From Cephalotus follicularis (lineage: Eukaryota; Streptophyta; Magnoliopsida; Oxalidales; Cephalotaceae), in NCBI GenBank assembly GCA_001972305.1, contig BDDD01000028.1:830334-894333 (forward strand): a stretch of 64,000 bases of DNA, read 5' to 3'. Under the pieces are notes generated by a model. That model was given only the letters and a program-made list of their open reading frames with translations. It was not told where the DNA came from and ran no database searches. Positions 42,498 to 54,927 of the stretch are shown here, one piece after another (the first letter of the stretch is position 1; each line of letters starts with the position of its first letter). The translations under genes were made by a program, and so were the position numbers.

Positions 42498-43397
42498 TGA
42501 TGGAGGAAAAATATGTTTATAAAAACGAGGACACGTGTCCACAGCAGACTTGACCAGTTGTCCATCAGGGGTTACAAGCTTGGCAAACAGGCCGTGCCGA
42601 GGAACGCACACATGACAAAGAATGTCCTTCTCGGACCAAGAGCCGAGGATCATTATTTGTTGAGGACAACACACTGAGACCACAAGTCCGAGGACACTCC
42701 TCGGACTCAAAGGCAGAAGACCACATTCACAGTGTAAGGGCCAAGGACTCCCTCGGCCCAAAGTATCTATCAGGCGGAGAACAGGAGGAACGCCCTCCCA
42801 ATATAGAAACTGAGAAGCTCCTTCTCGGACATATTCAAGTTAGTTTGGTTCTCGGACCGAAGAGGACCGTGACCTCTGCAGCAGTATCACAACCAACTTA
42901 CTCTATCATCCTATAATGGAGGACCTCAACCTTATCTACGGGATAAGGCTATCATCTTCACCAGATTTAGTGGGATCCGTACTTATCCAAATGAAGAAGT
43001 AGTGATATATCCAACTACTTAAGGAAACAGCGAGATTATAGGCGGAGATCAAGGGAATGACCGAGATCCTCGGCATTTCCCTAGGGGATAAAGGTCACAT
43101 CCGATTCACACGCTCAATCAGTTACAAAAACTCCACTATAAATACAAGTTCAACATACTGAACAAAGGTCAGCAATTTTTACATTCAAGAGAGTATTATA
43201 TTCATCTGCACTTGACTAACTTGAGCGTCGGAGTGTCACCGGGAGAACAACCTCCTGGGCTTTCCACCATTGTGGTTACCTTGTGCAGGTGTCCGAGATC
43301 AACCTTCTTCCTCAAGGCATCAGTGACAAGCGTTTCTCTTAACAAATCAAAGTCCTCCACGTAGGATACTGTTGAGAGAAGGATTTGTGTATCAACA
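42498..43397 (+). repeat. Tat element 5' LTR
   Basis: Starts TGATGGAGG, ends GTATCAACA. TATA box CTATAAATAC near 43136-43145. Several CTCGGAC/CCGAGGA words occur in U3. Confidence 0.96.
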
Positions 43398-43398
43398 G

Positions 43399-43416
43399 TT
43401 GGCGCCGTCTGTGGGA
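43399..43416 (+). other. Tat element primer-binding site
   Basis: TTGGCGCCGTCTGTGGGA directly follows the LTR end. The TGGCGCC core fits the CCA-ended acceptor stem of a tRNA such as tRNA-Asp; I cannot fix the tRNA from memory. Confidence 0.75.
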
Positions 43417-43442
43417 AACGCTACAAAAAGTCAACCACAATC

Positions 43443-46400
43443 ATGCCTCCGAGGAAGAATACCATAGTTGGAGCCACTGGCAGCCAACAACACCAGGAGG
43501 TCATAGCCCCTCCCGAAGAAGTCGTCCAAGTGGTGGCCCAAGAACCGGCTCCCGTCACGGGGGAGCAGCTCAACCAATTCCTCCAGGGATTGGAGCGTGT
43601 TACTGATCGGTTGGTCACAACTCTGGCCAACCAACAACAGCAAGCAGGGCCCACTCAGCAAGTGGCCCGAGGAGTATCTGGCCCCCATAGGCCAGAGGTG
43701 GAGACAAGGCACCCACGCGGTGCCAGGAGAAACCCGTCGGGGAGAAACGAACCTGTAGCGACCCCGACCCGAGTCCACCTTAAGCTCAAAGCGAACTCTG
43801 AAGATCGGTTGCGCTACGTTGGGTGTGAAACGTTATATCTTTTGGTACTCTTTTCTAAAATTACATAACATCATAAATTCACGTCTTGCAAAAATCGTAC
43901 ATAACCTTAAATTTCAAACTTTATACATAATCATTCTACATGAAGGTGTCTTAACCATATCGTTGGTTACATTACACAGGATCACTATTACATAAATACG
44001 TATTACAGCGGAAAACATTATTCTTATTACAAAACATAATGCGAATATCATCGCATAGCTTTTATTTCTCAAAAACTCCTTAAAAGCTCCATCAAGCTTG
44101 CAATCTCCATTCATTCCTTTCCTGAAAACATTTTATTTGAAAACAACATTGAAAGGAATGAGCTTAAAACAGCTCAGTAAGGTTTTTAAACACATTTTAT
44201 CATAACAATTTTCTAGTCAACATATATGACCAAAACATTTCATAAAACATATCACTTTTCTAGTTAATATCATAACTAGATCATTTCGTAAACATGAAAA
44301 TCATAAAAACCTTAATGAACCCCTTTACACCGCTTCACCGGGGTATTGTGCACTCCCCGATTACTATCCTTACATCACATGCATGTCCGTGAGCACGCTC
44401 GACTCCATTAACATTGAGCACTTCCGCTCCATTCCCCTTGGATTACAAACCAAGGGCGGTTTATTCATCATTTTACTTTGAGTGATCAGCTCAAAGTAAC
44501 CATAAAAATCATTTCATAACATTTCTTTCACAATCCATAAACTTTTCTTTCATTTGAGTATTGACTCAACTGGTTCAAAAAAATCAGTTTTTGCATCACT
44601 TTGCGAAAGCTAGTAATTCATATGGAATTAGGCATTTTCAGTAAAAACTTAAAATATGAACATTAAAGTAGACACATTACGAGTTCAGAAAGCTCAAAAT
44701 CACAACAATTGGTTGAGAATTGAATCCTCTACGAATTTTTGAAAGTGGCTGATTTCTTAAGGAAACTGGGCCTGAACAGTAAAATGTATCCTTGATTCTC
44801 ATCAAGAATTCGACATAATTTCGAGATGCATAAAACATGAAAGTTAAAGAGGACATCTTAAAGTTTTCAAAACATCCAGACATTTAATTTTTCATCAAGA
44901 AACGAGTGAGATATGATTTAAACAAGCTACTGCATAATCCTGGAATAAACAGTGCCTGAACAGCAATTTTAAACTTGGAATTCCATCAAGAAAACGATAG
45001 AATCTTGAAACACTCAAAGAATAACAGTTAAAGAGAACATTCTAAAGTTTCCAGAACATCCAACCATTAGAAAATACATTGAGAATTGAAGAAGTTATCA
45101 ATAAAAGAATCTACTGTCAATTTTAGAACAAAACAGGGGATGTTTGTAAAGAATGGGTAAAGAATTTCCTTACCTTAGCTTTAGAATTCCTTTCTCTATT
45201 GCTTTCCACAACTTCTAAACTTCACACTCTGCAGGATTACTTTCTTTCTCAGCTCAAATTGACTGAGTTGAAGGTTCCTTGCCATTAAATAGAGAGATGG
45301 CTTCTTGGGTAAGTTTCTCCCCCCACCTCTCACACACTAAACTATCAATTTTGGCAGCCCATGTGACTAAGTTTTAACCAATCCAAGTGTTGCACTTGTT
45401 GGATCCCCAGATAATACCTTTTAACATTCTCCCCTGGCCTGCCACGTGTCCCCAATTAAAGAATTTTACTCCCAAAATGCCAAAAAGTAAGATTTATCTT
45501 TTGTCTGTAGCGAAGACGTCGACTCCTTCCTCAAAGACGTCGACTCCTTTGAGTCTTCGCCCAGGTCAACTGACGCATATAACTTCATCGCGTCGACATT
45601 TAGAATTAAGACGTCGACTGCTACCAAAGGCGTCGACTCCTTCAATAAAAATGTCGACTCTCATTAGACAGTTTGTCACCGACGCATATAACTTCAACGC
45701 GTCGACTGCTACCAAAGGCGGTCAGGGGACAACAATCCCCTGGGAAGGAGAGCTGAGATCAATGCATCTCATAGAACAGAGTCCTCGACGGCCAGGGATC
45801 ACCCCAACGATCCCAGAAGAGTGCATCATCAGCGCCAGCCTATGGACGTGGATCCTCGGCAGGACTCTAGGGGGGCAGAAGAGGCACAAGTGCGCTCCAA
45901 CGCTTCACGCAGAGCTGGCACGGCCCGAGGCAGCAGGGTCAATCCCCCAGCTTCATTGGCTGGTGGGTCACATGTTTCTAGCAGAGTTAGGAACATAGAA
46001 GAGGTGGAGCAAGCAGTGGGTAGAAGGCTTGCTGACCTGGAAAGGAGGTTCCAAGGAGTGGAACAACACAGGGGGCACCTATCCGAGGTGCAAAATATCA
46101 ATGCACACCCCTTCACAGCTGAGATCATGGCAGAGCCAGTCCCCAGTGGGTTCCGCAACCCAAACCTTGAAAAGTACGATGGGTCTACGGATCCCATTCA
46201 ACACGTACGCTCATACATCCAAGCTATGTGGATGTATCAAGCCTCGGACGCCATGCTCTGTCGAGGATTCCCAATGACTTTGATTGGAGCTACCCAGGAC
46301 TGGTACTTTACCTTGGCAAAGAATTCAGTGAAGAGCTTTGATCAGTTCACGGAACTGTTTGTCACAAAGTTCCTCAATAGCACCACGCAGAGGAGAAACT

Positions 46401-47290
46401 CCACCCACCTCATCAACGTGGTGCAAGGCAAAGATGAGACATTAAGAGATTACCTCACTAGGTTCAACAAAGAATCTCTTACAGTGAAGGACCTGGAGCC
46501 GTCCTTTGCTCTTGCAGCCTTGAATAATGGGCTAAGGAGCAACTCAAAGTTCACTTTCTCCCTACTGAAGAAACCGACAAAGGATATGGCAGAGTTGCTG
46601 AAAAGGGCAGAAAGATATGTCAACGCCGAGGAAGAGATGTTGGCCAGGAAACAAAAGACACCTTGGACTGGCCAACAGGAGGAGAGAAGGGAGCATTCAC
46701 GAAATGCTCACGAGAGAAGAGAGAAGAGGAAGGAGAGGTCAGACCTATCCAAGGGAGACATCAGACACAAGCTCTCCAGACGAGAAGAAACATCCAGAGG
46801 TGGGGCAACAATACCATCTTACAATACTTTCGCCCCTCTCCTGGACACACGTACAAAAATACTTGCAGTGGAGCAAGATAAGGTCCCTTTCCAATGGCCT
46901 GAGAAGATGAGGGCCCCGGCAGAGAACAGAAGTATGGAGAAGTACTGCCGTTATCATCGTGACCACGGCCATGATACAGAGGAGTGCAGGCGATTGAAAA
47001 ATCAGATTGAGGATCTGATTAGAAAGGGACACCTGCGCAAATATGTTGACAGAGATGCTCTCCAAGGAAGAAGGGAGCAGAGAAGAGAAGAGGCTCCTCG
47101 ACAGCAGGAGGAGCAACAACAACAACAACAACAACCCAGAGGTGTTATCCACACCATCTCTGGGGGGATTGCGTCTGGGGGCGACGATTCTAATGCAAGA
47201 AAGGCCTATGGGAGACAGTCCATTGCTGTGCAACAAGTCCCTCACAGCAAAAGGCTCAGAACTGGAGGAGATGAGGAGGTGATATCCTTC
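43443..47290 (+). CDS. Tat element gag, split by a nested solo LTR
   Basis: The N-terminus starts at the ATG 43443 (MPPRKNTIVGATGSQQHQEV), 46 bp after the LTR. It is split at 43754 by an insertion and resumes near 45735. The retrotransposon gag domain lies at about 46180-46560 (GATQDWYFTLAKNSVKSFDQ, LRDYLTRFNKESL). A Tat-type CxxHxxxGHxTxxC zinc element follows at about 46945-46985 (YCRYHRDHGHDTEEC), then a glutamine run near 47110-47135. It forms the virus-like particle in active relatives. Confidence 0.88.
43754..45734 (-). mobile_element. Solo LTR nested in the Tat gag
   Basis: About 1981 bp between TGTAGCGACCCC (43754) and GGGGACAACA (45734), interrupting the gag text. I read it on the minus strand (start TGTTGTCCCC, end GGTCGCTACA): a TATA-type CTATTTAATGG lies near 45285 and a donor-like AAG/GTAAGG near 45172. 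Its U3 holds seven TCGAC boxes (45515-45720). No clear 5-bp duplication is found (GAACC versus ATCCC), so the edges may be off by a few bases. It is younger than its host element. Confidence 0.7.
45515..45720. repeat. GTCGAC micro-repeats in the nested LTR
   Basis: Seven TCGAC boxes in the phrases GACGTCGACTCCTT and GCGTCGACTGCTACCAAAGG, at irregular 20-50-bp spacing. Confidence 0.8.
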
Positions 47291-47299
47291 TCGGAGGCG

Positions 47300-47700
47300 G
47301 ACTATGAGGGAGTACGTCTTCCTCACGACGATCCAGTGGTGGTGACTCTTCTGGTGGAACTCTTTACCATGAAGAGGATCCTCCTTGATAGTGGCAGCTC
47401 GACCGATATCTTGTACAAACACGCTTTTGATCAGCTCAGGATACCGGCCGACCAACTAAAGCCTGTTAAAACCCCACTGGTTGGCTTCACAGGAGAAATG
47501 ATCCATCCTCTGGGATCTATCAACTTGTCCGTGGTTGCAGGCACAGCCCCACGTCAAACTCAGGTCGAGATGACATTCCTGGTGGTGGACACCCCTAGCC
47601 CATACAATGCTATAATAGGGCGACCAGGTCTGAACTTGTTGGAGGCCATAGTGTCTACGAGGCACTTACTAATGAAGTTCCCCACAAGGTTTGGCATGGG
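47300..47700 (+). CDS. Tat element aspartic protease
   Basis: Catalytic DSGSS motif (RILLDSGSSTDILYKHAFDQ) at about 47373-47430, preceded by a beta-rich segment and followed by AIIGRPGLNLLEA at about 47608-47650, the flap/ILG-type end of retropepsins. It matures the polyprotein in active relatives. Confidence 0.9.
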
Positions 47701-48049
47701 GGAAGTCAGAGGAGATCAAGAGGTGGCGAGGAGATGCTATAAAACTGCCATCTCGGATAAGGGGAAGGGCAAGGTCCTTTCTATAGCAAATGTGGAGCTC
47801 AGAGGAGACATGGAACCTGAGCGTCCACAACCGGTAGAGGATGTCCTCCAGGTGCCCGTAGAAAAGGGCAATGATGAGAGAGTACTTCAAGTTGGCTCAC
47901 AACTTGGAGAGGCAGAGAAGGAGGAGTTAATGATATTCCTCCGAGATAATAAGGATGTGTTTGCATGGTCGGCAGAGGAGGTCCCTGGCATCAGTCCAGA
48001 TGTGATGGTTCACAAGGTAAGTGTGGATCCATCCAGGCCACCGATTAGA

Positions 48050-48800
48050 TAGAAGAAGAGGAACTTTGCCCCTGAGAGGCAGCAGGCAATAGCCAAGGAG
48101 GTTAGCAAGTTGTTGCAGGCAGGTTTTATCCGAGAAGTACACTACTCGGACTGGCTAGCAAATCCTGTGTTAGTCAAAAAAGCCAATGGGAAATAGAGGA
48201 TGTGCATAGACTTCACAGACCTCAACAAAGCCTGCCCTAAAGATAACTTCCCTCTCCCGAAGATAGATCAGCTGGTGGATGCAACCTCGGGCTATAGGTT
48301 ACTAAGCTTCTTGGATGCTTATTCGGGGTACAATCAAATCTCCATGCATAGACCGGATGAGGAGAAGACAGCATTCATAACTGACCGAGGAATGTATTGC
48401 TACAAAGTTATGCCCTTTGGCTTGAAAAATGCAGGGGCCACCTACCAGCGTCTGGTGAATAAGATTTTTGAGCCTCAGATTGGGAAGAACATGGAGGTAT
48501 ACATAGACGACATGCTCGTCAAGACCCTAGCCAGGAACCCTCATGTAAAAGACTTGGAGGAGACCTTTGAAGTATTGAGGAGGTACAACATGAAGCTTAA
48601 TCCGTCCAAGTGTACATTTGGGGTCACCTCGGGTAAGTTCCTCGGATTCATGGTATCTAGCAGAGGAATAGAAGCCAGTCCCGAGAAGATCTCGGCTATT
48701 CAAAGTATGAGGCCACCTCAAACCATCAGGGATGTCCAGAGGCTAAATGGGAAGATTGCGGCCCTTAGCAGGTTTGTGTCCAAGTCGGCAGAAAAGTGCC
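48050..48800 (+). CDS. Tat element reverse transcriptase
   Basis: Ordered RT blocks: MCIDFTDLNKACPKDNFPLP, LSFLDAYSGYNQI, YCYKVMPFGLKNAGATYQRL, and the catalytic YIDD at 48500-48511. The length is normal for Ty3/gypsy RT. It is part of one polyprotein with the neighbouring domains. Confidence 0.93.
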
Positions 48801-48839
48801 TTCCTTTCTTCAAGATACTTAGAGATCCCAAGGGATTCT

Positions 48840-49290
48840 CATGGTCCGACGACTGTCAAGCAGCCTTCGACAAGTTGAAGGAGTATTTGGCTTCTCCTCC
48901 TTTGATCTCAAAACCTAGGGATGGAGAAGACCTGTATTTGTACCTTGCGGCCACCTCGGGCGCAGTAAGTGTAGTGCTAGTCCGAGAAGAGGACAAGGTT
49001 CAAAAGCCGGTGTATTATGTGAGCAAGGCCTTGAACGAGGCCGAGGGAAGATACCCAAAGGTGGAGAAGTTTGCTTATGCTTTGATCATCTCGGCCAGAA
49101 AGTTGAGGCCATATTTTCAAGCCCATACAATCAAGGTTTTGACTGACAAACCACTCAAACAGGTTCTTGCCAAGCCTGACACCTCGGGCAGGTTAGTTAA
49201 GTGGTCAGTCGAACTAGGCAAGTATGATGTGAAGTTCGAAGCCAGACCAGTAATCAAATCTCAGGTACTGGCCGACTTTGTTGGAGATAA
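48840..49290 (+). CDS. Tat element first RNase H domain
   Basis: Follows RT as in all gypsy elements: SWSDDCQAAFDKLKEYL, YYVSKALNEAEGRYPKVEKF, ARKLRPYFQAHTIKVLTDKP. In the Tat lineage this domain is thought to be a degenerate connection-like domain. Confidence 0.85.
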
Positions 49291-49339
49291 TACACCTACG
49301 GAGTGTATGGAGGAGAACCCTTCCGAGAGCGAGAAGGAA

Positions 49340-49740
49340 ATATTGAAGTTATCAGTGGATGGATCCTCATGCCTCACTGGTAGTGGAGCAGGGTTAGTGT
49401 TGACGAGTCCAGATGGTTGGACATTGGAGTATGCTTTGAGGTTTAAATTCAAGGCTACAAATAATGAAGCTGAGTGGGAAGCTCTCACAGCTGGGCTGAC
49501 AATTGCTAAACACTTGGAGGTGTAGAGGATTGAAGTTTCAAGTGATTCTTAGCTGGTGGTTGGTTTGGCAAATGGGGAGTACGAGGCCAGAGAAGAGCCC
49601 ATGACAAAATACTTAGCCCATTTTCAGGGCATGAAGTCAGTCTTTGAAGTTTTGAGAATTATTAAAGTGCCAAGAGCAGAGAATGTCAAAGCAGACCAAC
49701 TATCAAAGCTAGCTACGGCAGAGGAGTTGGAGAAAAACCA
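49340..49740 (+). CDS. Tat element second RNase H (plant/archaeal type)
   Basis: LKLSVDGSSCLTGSGAGLVL, KFKATNNEAEWEALTAGLTI and, downstream, VPRAENVKADQLSKLA: the Asp, Glu and Asp positions of an RNase H fold of the RVT_3 type. A second RNase H is diagnostic for Tat elements. Confidence 0.88.
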
Positions 49741-49979
49741 AACAGTGCTGGTTGACTATCTGGAGCGTCCAACAATCTCCCAAGCAGAGGTAATGGACAT
49801 TGATGATCTACAGGAGCCAAATTGGATGACTCCCTTTATTATTTGGCTAAGGGACGGGATCCTACCCGAGGATCCCGTGGAGGCAAGGAAGCTGGTGTAC
49901 AGGGCCAATAGGTTCCAATTCCGAGATGGGATCCTCTACAAAAGGTCTTTCTCATTCCCTTGGCTGAGATGTTTGAATC

Positions 49980-51058
49980 CCATAGAGGCCGACTATGCTC
50001 TAAGGGAAGTTCATGAAGGGATTTGTGGCAACCACACTGGGGGCAGAACTTTGTCTCACAAACTGCTAAGGCAAGGTTACTACTGGCCGACTATGCATCA
50101 AGATGCAATAAACTTAGTGAGAAAATGTGACAAGTGTCAGAGGAATGTCAATATAAGCAGAAGGCCTTCTCAACCTATGACCTCAATTACGGCCTCGTGG
50201 CCCTTCGCACAATGGGGAATGGACTTCGTCGGACCACTACCGATGGCTACGGGCCAGAGGAAGTTTCTCATTGTGGCAGTTGATTACTTTACTAAGTGGG
50301 TGGAGGCAGAGCCTTTGGCCACAATAACAGAAAAGAACACAGAGAGTTTTGTGTGGAAGTCAATAATTTGCAGATTCGGAGTTCCGAGGACCATTATCAC
50401 AGATAATGGTAAGCAGTTTGATTGCCAAGCCTTCCAGGACTTTTGCAGAGAATGGAGAATAGAGCATAGGCTTGCTTCGGTAGCCTACCCTCAAAGTAAT
50501 GGTCAAGCCGAGGTGATTAACAGAGAGATCATCTCGGGCTTGAAAAAACGGCTAGAAGACAGCAAAGGAAGGTGGACCAAGGAGCTACCAAGTGTGCTAT
50601 GGGCATATAGAACCACTCCTCGGACTACAACAGGAGAATCCCCATACAGTCTATGTTTTGGGACATAGGCCGTGAAACCAGTGGAGGTAGGAGTACAATC
50701 ACCAAGAGTTGTGCACTTCACTGAAGACAACAATAAAGAAGGGCTGAGAAGCATCCTCGACCTAGTGGAAGAACTCAGAGATAAGGCCGTGATCAGAGTT
50801 GCAGCCTACCAACAGAGGGTAAGTCGTTACTACAACAAGAGAGTAAGCCCAAGACCACTAAGGCAAGGAGATCTAGTCCTACGCAACTCAGCAGTTGCAG
50901 ATCCAACTGGTACCAGAGGAAAGTTAGCCCCTGCCTGGGAAGGCCCATACAAGATCAAAAGAGTCCTCCGCCCAGGAACATTCAAACTTGAAACTTTGGG
51001 GGGTAGGGAGATTGCCAGAGTTTGGAATGCCAAGCATCTGAGGAAGTACTATCAATAA
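49980..51058 (+). CDS. Tat element integrase
   Basis: HHCC finger (HEGICGNHTGGRTLSHKLLR to CDKCQRN) at about 50010-50140. The DDE core has GMDFVGPLP, TIITDNGKQF and PQSNGQAEVINREI. The C-terminus has a GPY/F-like module (WEGPYKIKRVLRPGTFKLE) and no chromodomain. It joins element ends to host DNA in active relatives. Confidence 0.92.
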
Positions 51059-51367
51059 CTGTAAAGAATTTTTCAATGAAAGTTTGAAATTTTTCAAGAT
51101 TTGTCCAAGATACGTGTTCAACATTATAGTTCCAAGTTTGCAAGGGACCGGAGGTCCAATGTTCATGTCCTCAAACCTCTGAACAGCCGCCGAACAACTC
51201 CCTCAGTCTTAAGCTTAGCATCTCGGACCATGCCCCCAAGGGGGCACCTAGATCTAAAGCCTCCTGAGCCTTACGAAGGCTAATTCTTAAAAAGAAAATT
51301 AACACGAGCCGAGGTCTCACGCAAACCAGCCAAGCAGGAGTTTAAGAGCATCCAAGGATGCACACAT

Positions 51368-51472
51368 CAAAAGCCTCCTTCCGAGGAGCATACAAAAGCC
51401 TCCTTCCGAGGAGCATACAAAAGTCTCCTTCCGAGGAGCACGCAAAAGACTCCTTCCGAGGAGCATGTCCAA
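51368..51472 (+). repeat. 25-bp tandem repeat, four copies
   Basis: Unit AAAAGCCTCCTTCCGAGGAG plus CATAC, four copies with few differences; each holds the palindrome CTCCTTCCGAGGAG. The minus-strand frames read through the array repeat a SSEG-type peptide and are artefacts. Confidence 0.93.
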
Positions 51473-51844
51473 AGACTCCCAAGGGAGCAAGAACTGGTTG
51501 ACAACACCATGGGAACTTGTCCAACCAGACTTAAAATCGTGACTTGAAAGGAGAATCCATGGGAACTCGCAACGATCAAGCTCGTCGGACTGAGCACTTT
51601 AATACAAGTGTCTCCAAGTGGACTGAAAGCTCAGCCGACCTGTCCTAAAACTCTTAGGTCAGACGATACTCTCCTCGGCAAACCCATGAGAACTTGTCCG
51701 AACAGACCAAGAGCTCAAAATATGAGCATGAAGATTTTGTGAAGACTGAGTTACTGTCAAACTAAAGTATTCTAAAAAGAAAAGGGTCCTACGGGGACTA
51801 TCAAGCTTGAGTGAGCTCGCCCACCAAAGGTTAGTAATTTGAGC

Positions 51845-52200
51845 TAAGTCAAAAATTCCTAAGGGAATTATCAGCGTGTATATATTCTCAAAGTTCAAGT
51901 ATACCAGAAATTAATTGAAGACGAAGTCCGAGATGACATGAAACCTTTTACTTATATTTTGATTAAGTTGTTTAAGCCTTCTTGGAGTTAAGGGTTCACT
52001 TGTTTGAGAAATCCGAGGTCACAGCAAGTATAAAATTCCTAAGGGAATTGTCAATTGAAGATGAAATCCGAGAAGGCAAAGCCTCTCTTACTTAAACTTT
52101 TGATAAGTTACTTAAGTTCTTTTGAAGATTAAATACTCACTTATGAGAGAAGTCCGAGGTTATTATGAAGACAAAATTCCTAAGGGAATCATTAACAAGT
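51845..52200 (+). repeat. Diverged tandem repeat of 140-180 bp
   Basis: Three occurrences of AAAATTCCTAAGGGAAT (near 51852, 52033 and 52174), each followed by related text (GAAGA.GA.(A)GTCCGAGA, TTTTGA.TAAGTT). A typical feature of the 3' region of Tat elements. Confidence 0.8.
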
Positions 52201-52357
52201 TCAAGCATGCAGAGATCAACCACAACACTTAGCAGAAAAATTTAAATGCAAGATCAGAGAATAGAAAAAGGGTTTCCTTTATTGGTATTCAAAAAGCATT
52301 ACAAGGGAGGAGATTGAAAACTACTACAAGGCAAAAAAATAAAAAATAAAATAAAAA

Positions 52358-54728
52358 CTAAGCCTGAGGAGCATCGTCGTGCTCTGAAGGAGGATCTTCA
52401 ACAGGAGCAGGAGGAAAGAAGGCTTCAGCAGAGGGCATAGGAGGAATTTCAACGCCTGCAAAAATGTCTTCTAGAGAAGGAGGAAGAGCTGAGGAGTCTA
52501 CTGCAGGGTCCGAGGAAGCAGCAGTGGGATCCTCAGCAAGAATCACCACCTCGGGAGAAGTGGAGGTAGCCGGAACATCCACGGGAGCAGCCGAGGCCTC
52601 TTGCGCCAACCTCTGACGGACCTGGTCCTCCACCTCATCGATCCCCTCAGGGTAGAAGTCAAATGCATCGCCAGAGTGACAATACACCACTTCATCCAAG
52701 GGAAAATCAGGCTTCAGAGAAGCGACCCAGTTCCGACAGGCATAGAAGCCTCGGCGAAAGTACTCAGATGATTCCTGGAAGACTGCTTCATCGAACTCCT
52801 CTGAGCCCTTAAACTCCTCCACCGAGGACCTCAGCAACTCCTTGAACTCCTCCGAGTTTTTGAAGTCGGCCACTGCTTGATGTTGCTCTCTCCTCAGCTG
52901 CTCCTTCTCTTTCCTTTGCTGCTGCTCAAGTCTGGCCACCAGCTCATAATTTTTCTCCTCGGCCAGTTTTAGCTTGGCCTCGAGCCTCCTATTCTCGGAC
53001 CTCTCCTCCTTCAGGTCCTCGACCGCCTACCTCTTCTCCTCAGCTCTCGGTCCCTAGCCACAACTGCACAGAAGTTGTCCACAAGCAGCTGGGTGTTGTT
53101 CAGAGACTGTCAGAGAAGTGAAAAAGTGTTAGATACTGTAAAGGACTAGAGTGCAAGAGAAACCAAGGTGACAAAGGAAGAGATCATTTACCCTCAGGTG
53201 GCTCTTCAGACAAACGGTCCCCAAATCTTCATTGGTCCATTTCTGCCTCGCCTCCATCTCCCGGGGCAGGAAGACCAGCCGGCTGAGTCTTTGAGGGCTC
53301 CAGGACCGTTCAAGTTCAAGTGGTCACACTCCATGCCATCAAACCCATCCAGCAGCTCGTCCATCGTCAGAGATGGGGGAATAATTATTGGATCCTGGGA
53401 ACTGGATCCGAGGGCAGCAACATCCTCGACTTCCCGCACCTTCTCGGAGCCGTCCATGGCCTTGCCCTTTCTTCTCCTCTTTGTTAGAGATGCTCGTTCA
53501 GAGGAGGGGGCGTTGTCAGCCGGCCTCTTGTGGGTCTCTTTCCTCTTCTCAGTTACAGTCACCGGTACCCTAGCAGATGGAGGAGGAGGAGGTGTCTTGG
53601 TCGGCGGCCTCGTCTTCTCGGCCGCGGGAGTTTTGTCCTTGGACTGCGACCCAGCAGCAGTAGAGGCCCTCCTCTGATCAGTGGACCTAATGATTGAAGA
53701 TAGATCTCGGCGAGGACCCATTGCTAAAAGAAGACAGAAGAGTCGGAGTTAGAGATCAAAAATGCAAGTGTTAGTAAAAACAGTATTAATAGCACAGACA
53801 GAGAAGACAAAGGATGTATACGAGTTCGTTCAGGCATCGGGGGTGGAGGACTATCCTGCTCTCCCTCACCCTCTGATTCTTCCTCCTCGGACCCGGCCGA
53901 GGAGGATCCCCGTCCGAGGACCACACTTAGTCCTGCCTGGACCAGACGATCCTCGGTGATGGTGGAGTTCACATCCTCTGGCTCAAGGGCCAGGAGCTTG
54001 CTAAGTCCTATTCTTTCAGCCGAGGACAGACGAGATTTTTGGTTCAGAGATTTAACGCCCAAGGACGTGCACCAGGGAGAGGGAATAAACCCCTCAAAGT
54101 CTTTTATTAAAAAGTATTTCCTCCTCCAGTTTTTTATAGATTGGGTGGGGTTAAGAAGAAGTTTTTTCACCCCAGAACGGGACTTGAAAAAATACCCGTT
54201 TGTTTTGGAGGTGGCCGAGATGACATGAAACTCCTTGAAGAGATTCACAGTGGCTTCAACCTCGGACTCTATGCACTTAACTAGAAAACCTATCATGAAG
54301 CCCCAAGACTGAGGCTGGAGAAGAGAAGGATGAAGACTAAAGCTAAGGACGACCGAGATGGAAAAGGAGGGGACAGGGACCCTCAGACCATGGGAAAGAG
54401 CAGCTTCGAGGACCACAAAGAGGCCTTCTCGGCTCTCAGTAACTACCCGAGGATCCTTAGGAATATTGAAGGTCAATCCACGAGGGAAATTATACTTTCT
54501 GGTAAGCCTTTTGACCTCGGCTTGACTAAGTTTACTTAAACCAAAGGCACAACCCTTAGGAAGAGGATTAGCCTCTGCAGTGGGTGCAACAGGGTCACCC
54601 ACCACAGCCCCTAGGCTACCTTCCACATCACTTGGCCTCTCAGCGGGGGGAACCACCATAGCCAAAGGCGCAACGGACAGGGGAGAAGAAGAAGAAGACC
54701 CAATAGAAAGTTCTTGACTAGCCATCAT
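52358..54728 (-). CDS. Antisense spliced gene of the Tat element (Transposase_28-like + coiled coil)
   Basis: On the minus strand, between pol and the 3' LTR. First exon: ATG at 54728 to about 53819, with a conserved globular part (residues about 50-260): LTRKYNFPRGLTFNIPKDPR, LQPQSWGFMIGFLVKCIE, LFKEFHVISATSKTNGYFF, WRRKYFLIKDFEGFIPSPW. This fits the Pfam family named putative gypsy-type transposon (Transposase_28). It ends in an acidic run before a donor CTC/GTATAC; the next exon begins after TTCTTTTAG at about 53722 and is basic and proline-rich (PPTKTPPPPPSARVPVTVTE, TKRRRKGK). The last exon (53090-52358) is a long coiled coil (EQQQRKEKEQLRREQHQ) with an acidic, proline-rich tail. Antisense ORFs of this kind are known in Tat elements; their role is unknown. 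As part of a fossil element I do not judge integrity beyond saying it is largely open. Exact splice sites are tentative. Confidence 0.8.
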
Positions 54729-54927
54729 TTAAAAGTTGAAGAAGAAAAAATCACAGAAAGAAGAAAACAATCTGGGAAAACAAAGAAGTTGGCAGGAACT
54801 TACCAAGGATTTTGAGTTGAAAATTTGAGAACGGGGATTGAAGACACTGCAAACTTGACAAGCTCTCAAAAGCACTGAAAATTCTTAAGGTTGAAGAAGC
54901 GAAAGTTTTGTTATGAGAAAAGCTAAA

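Larger units (their letters stand above)
51059..52357. other. Tat element 3' non-coding region with tandem repeats
   Basis: No protein. It holds the 25-bp tandem array and a looser repeat of about 140-180 bp described separately, plus many CCGAGG words. Confidence 0.7.

Noticed and set aside
45387-45998. 203-residue frame at the right edge of the nested LTR
   Set aside because: Mixes LTR repeat sequence with the wrong frame of gag.
46745-47455. 236-residue minus-strand frame
   Set aside because: Antisense shadow of the Tat gag/protease coding region, which has clear domains on the plus strand.
53168-53677. 169-residue plus-strand frame
   Set aside because: Shadow of the middle exon of the antisense gene.
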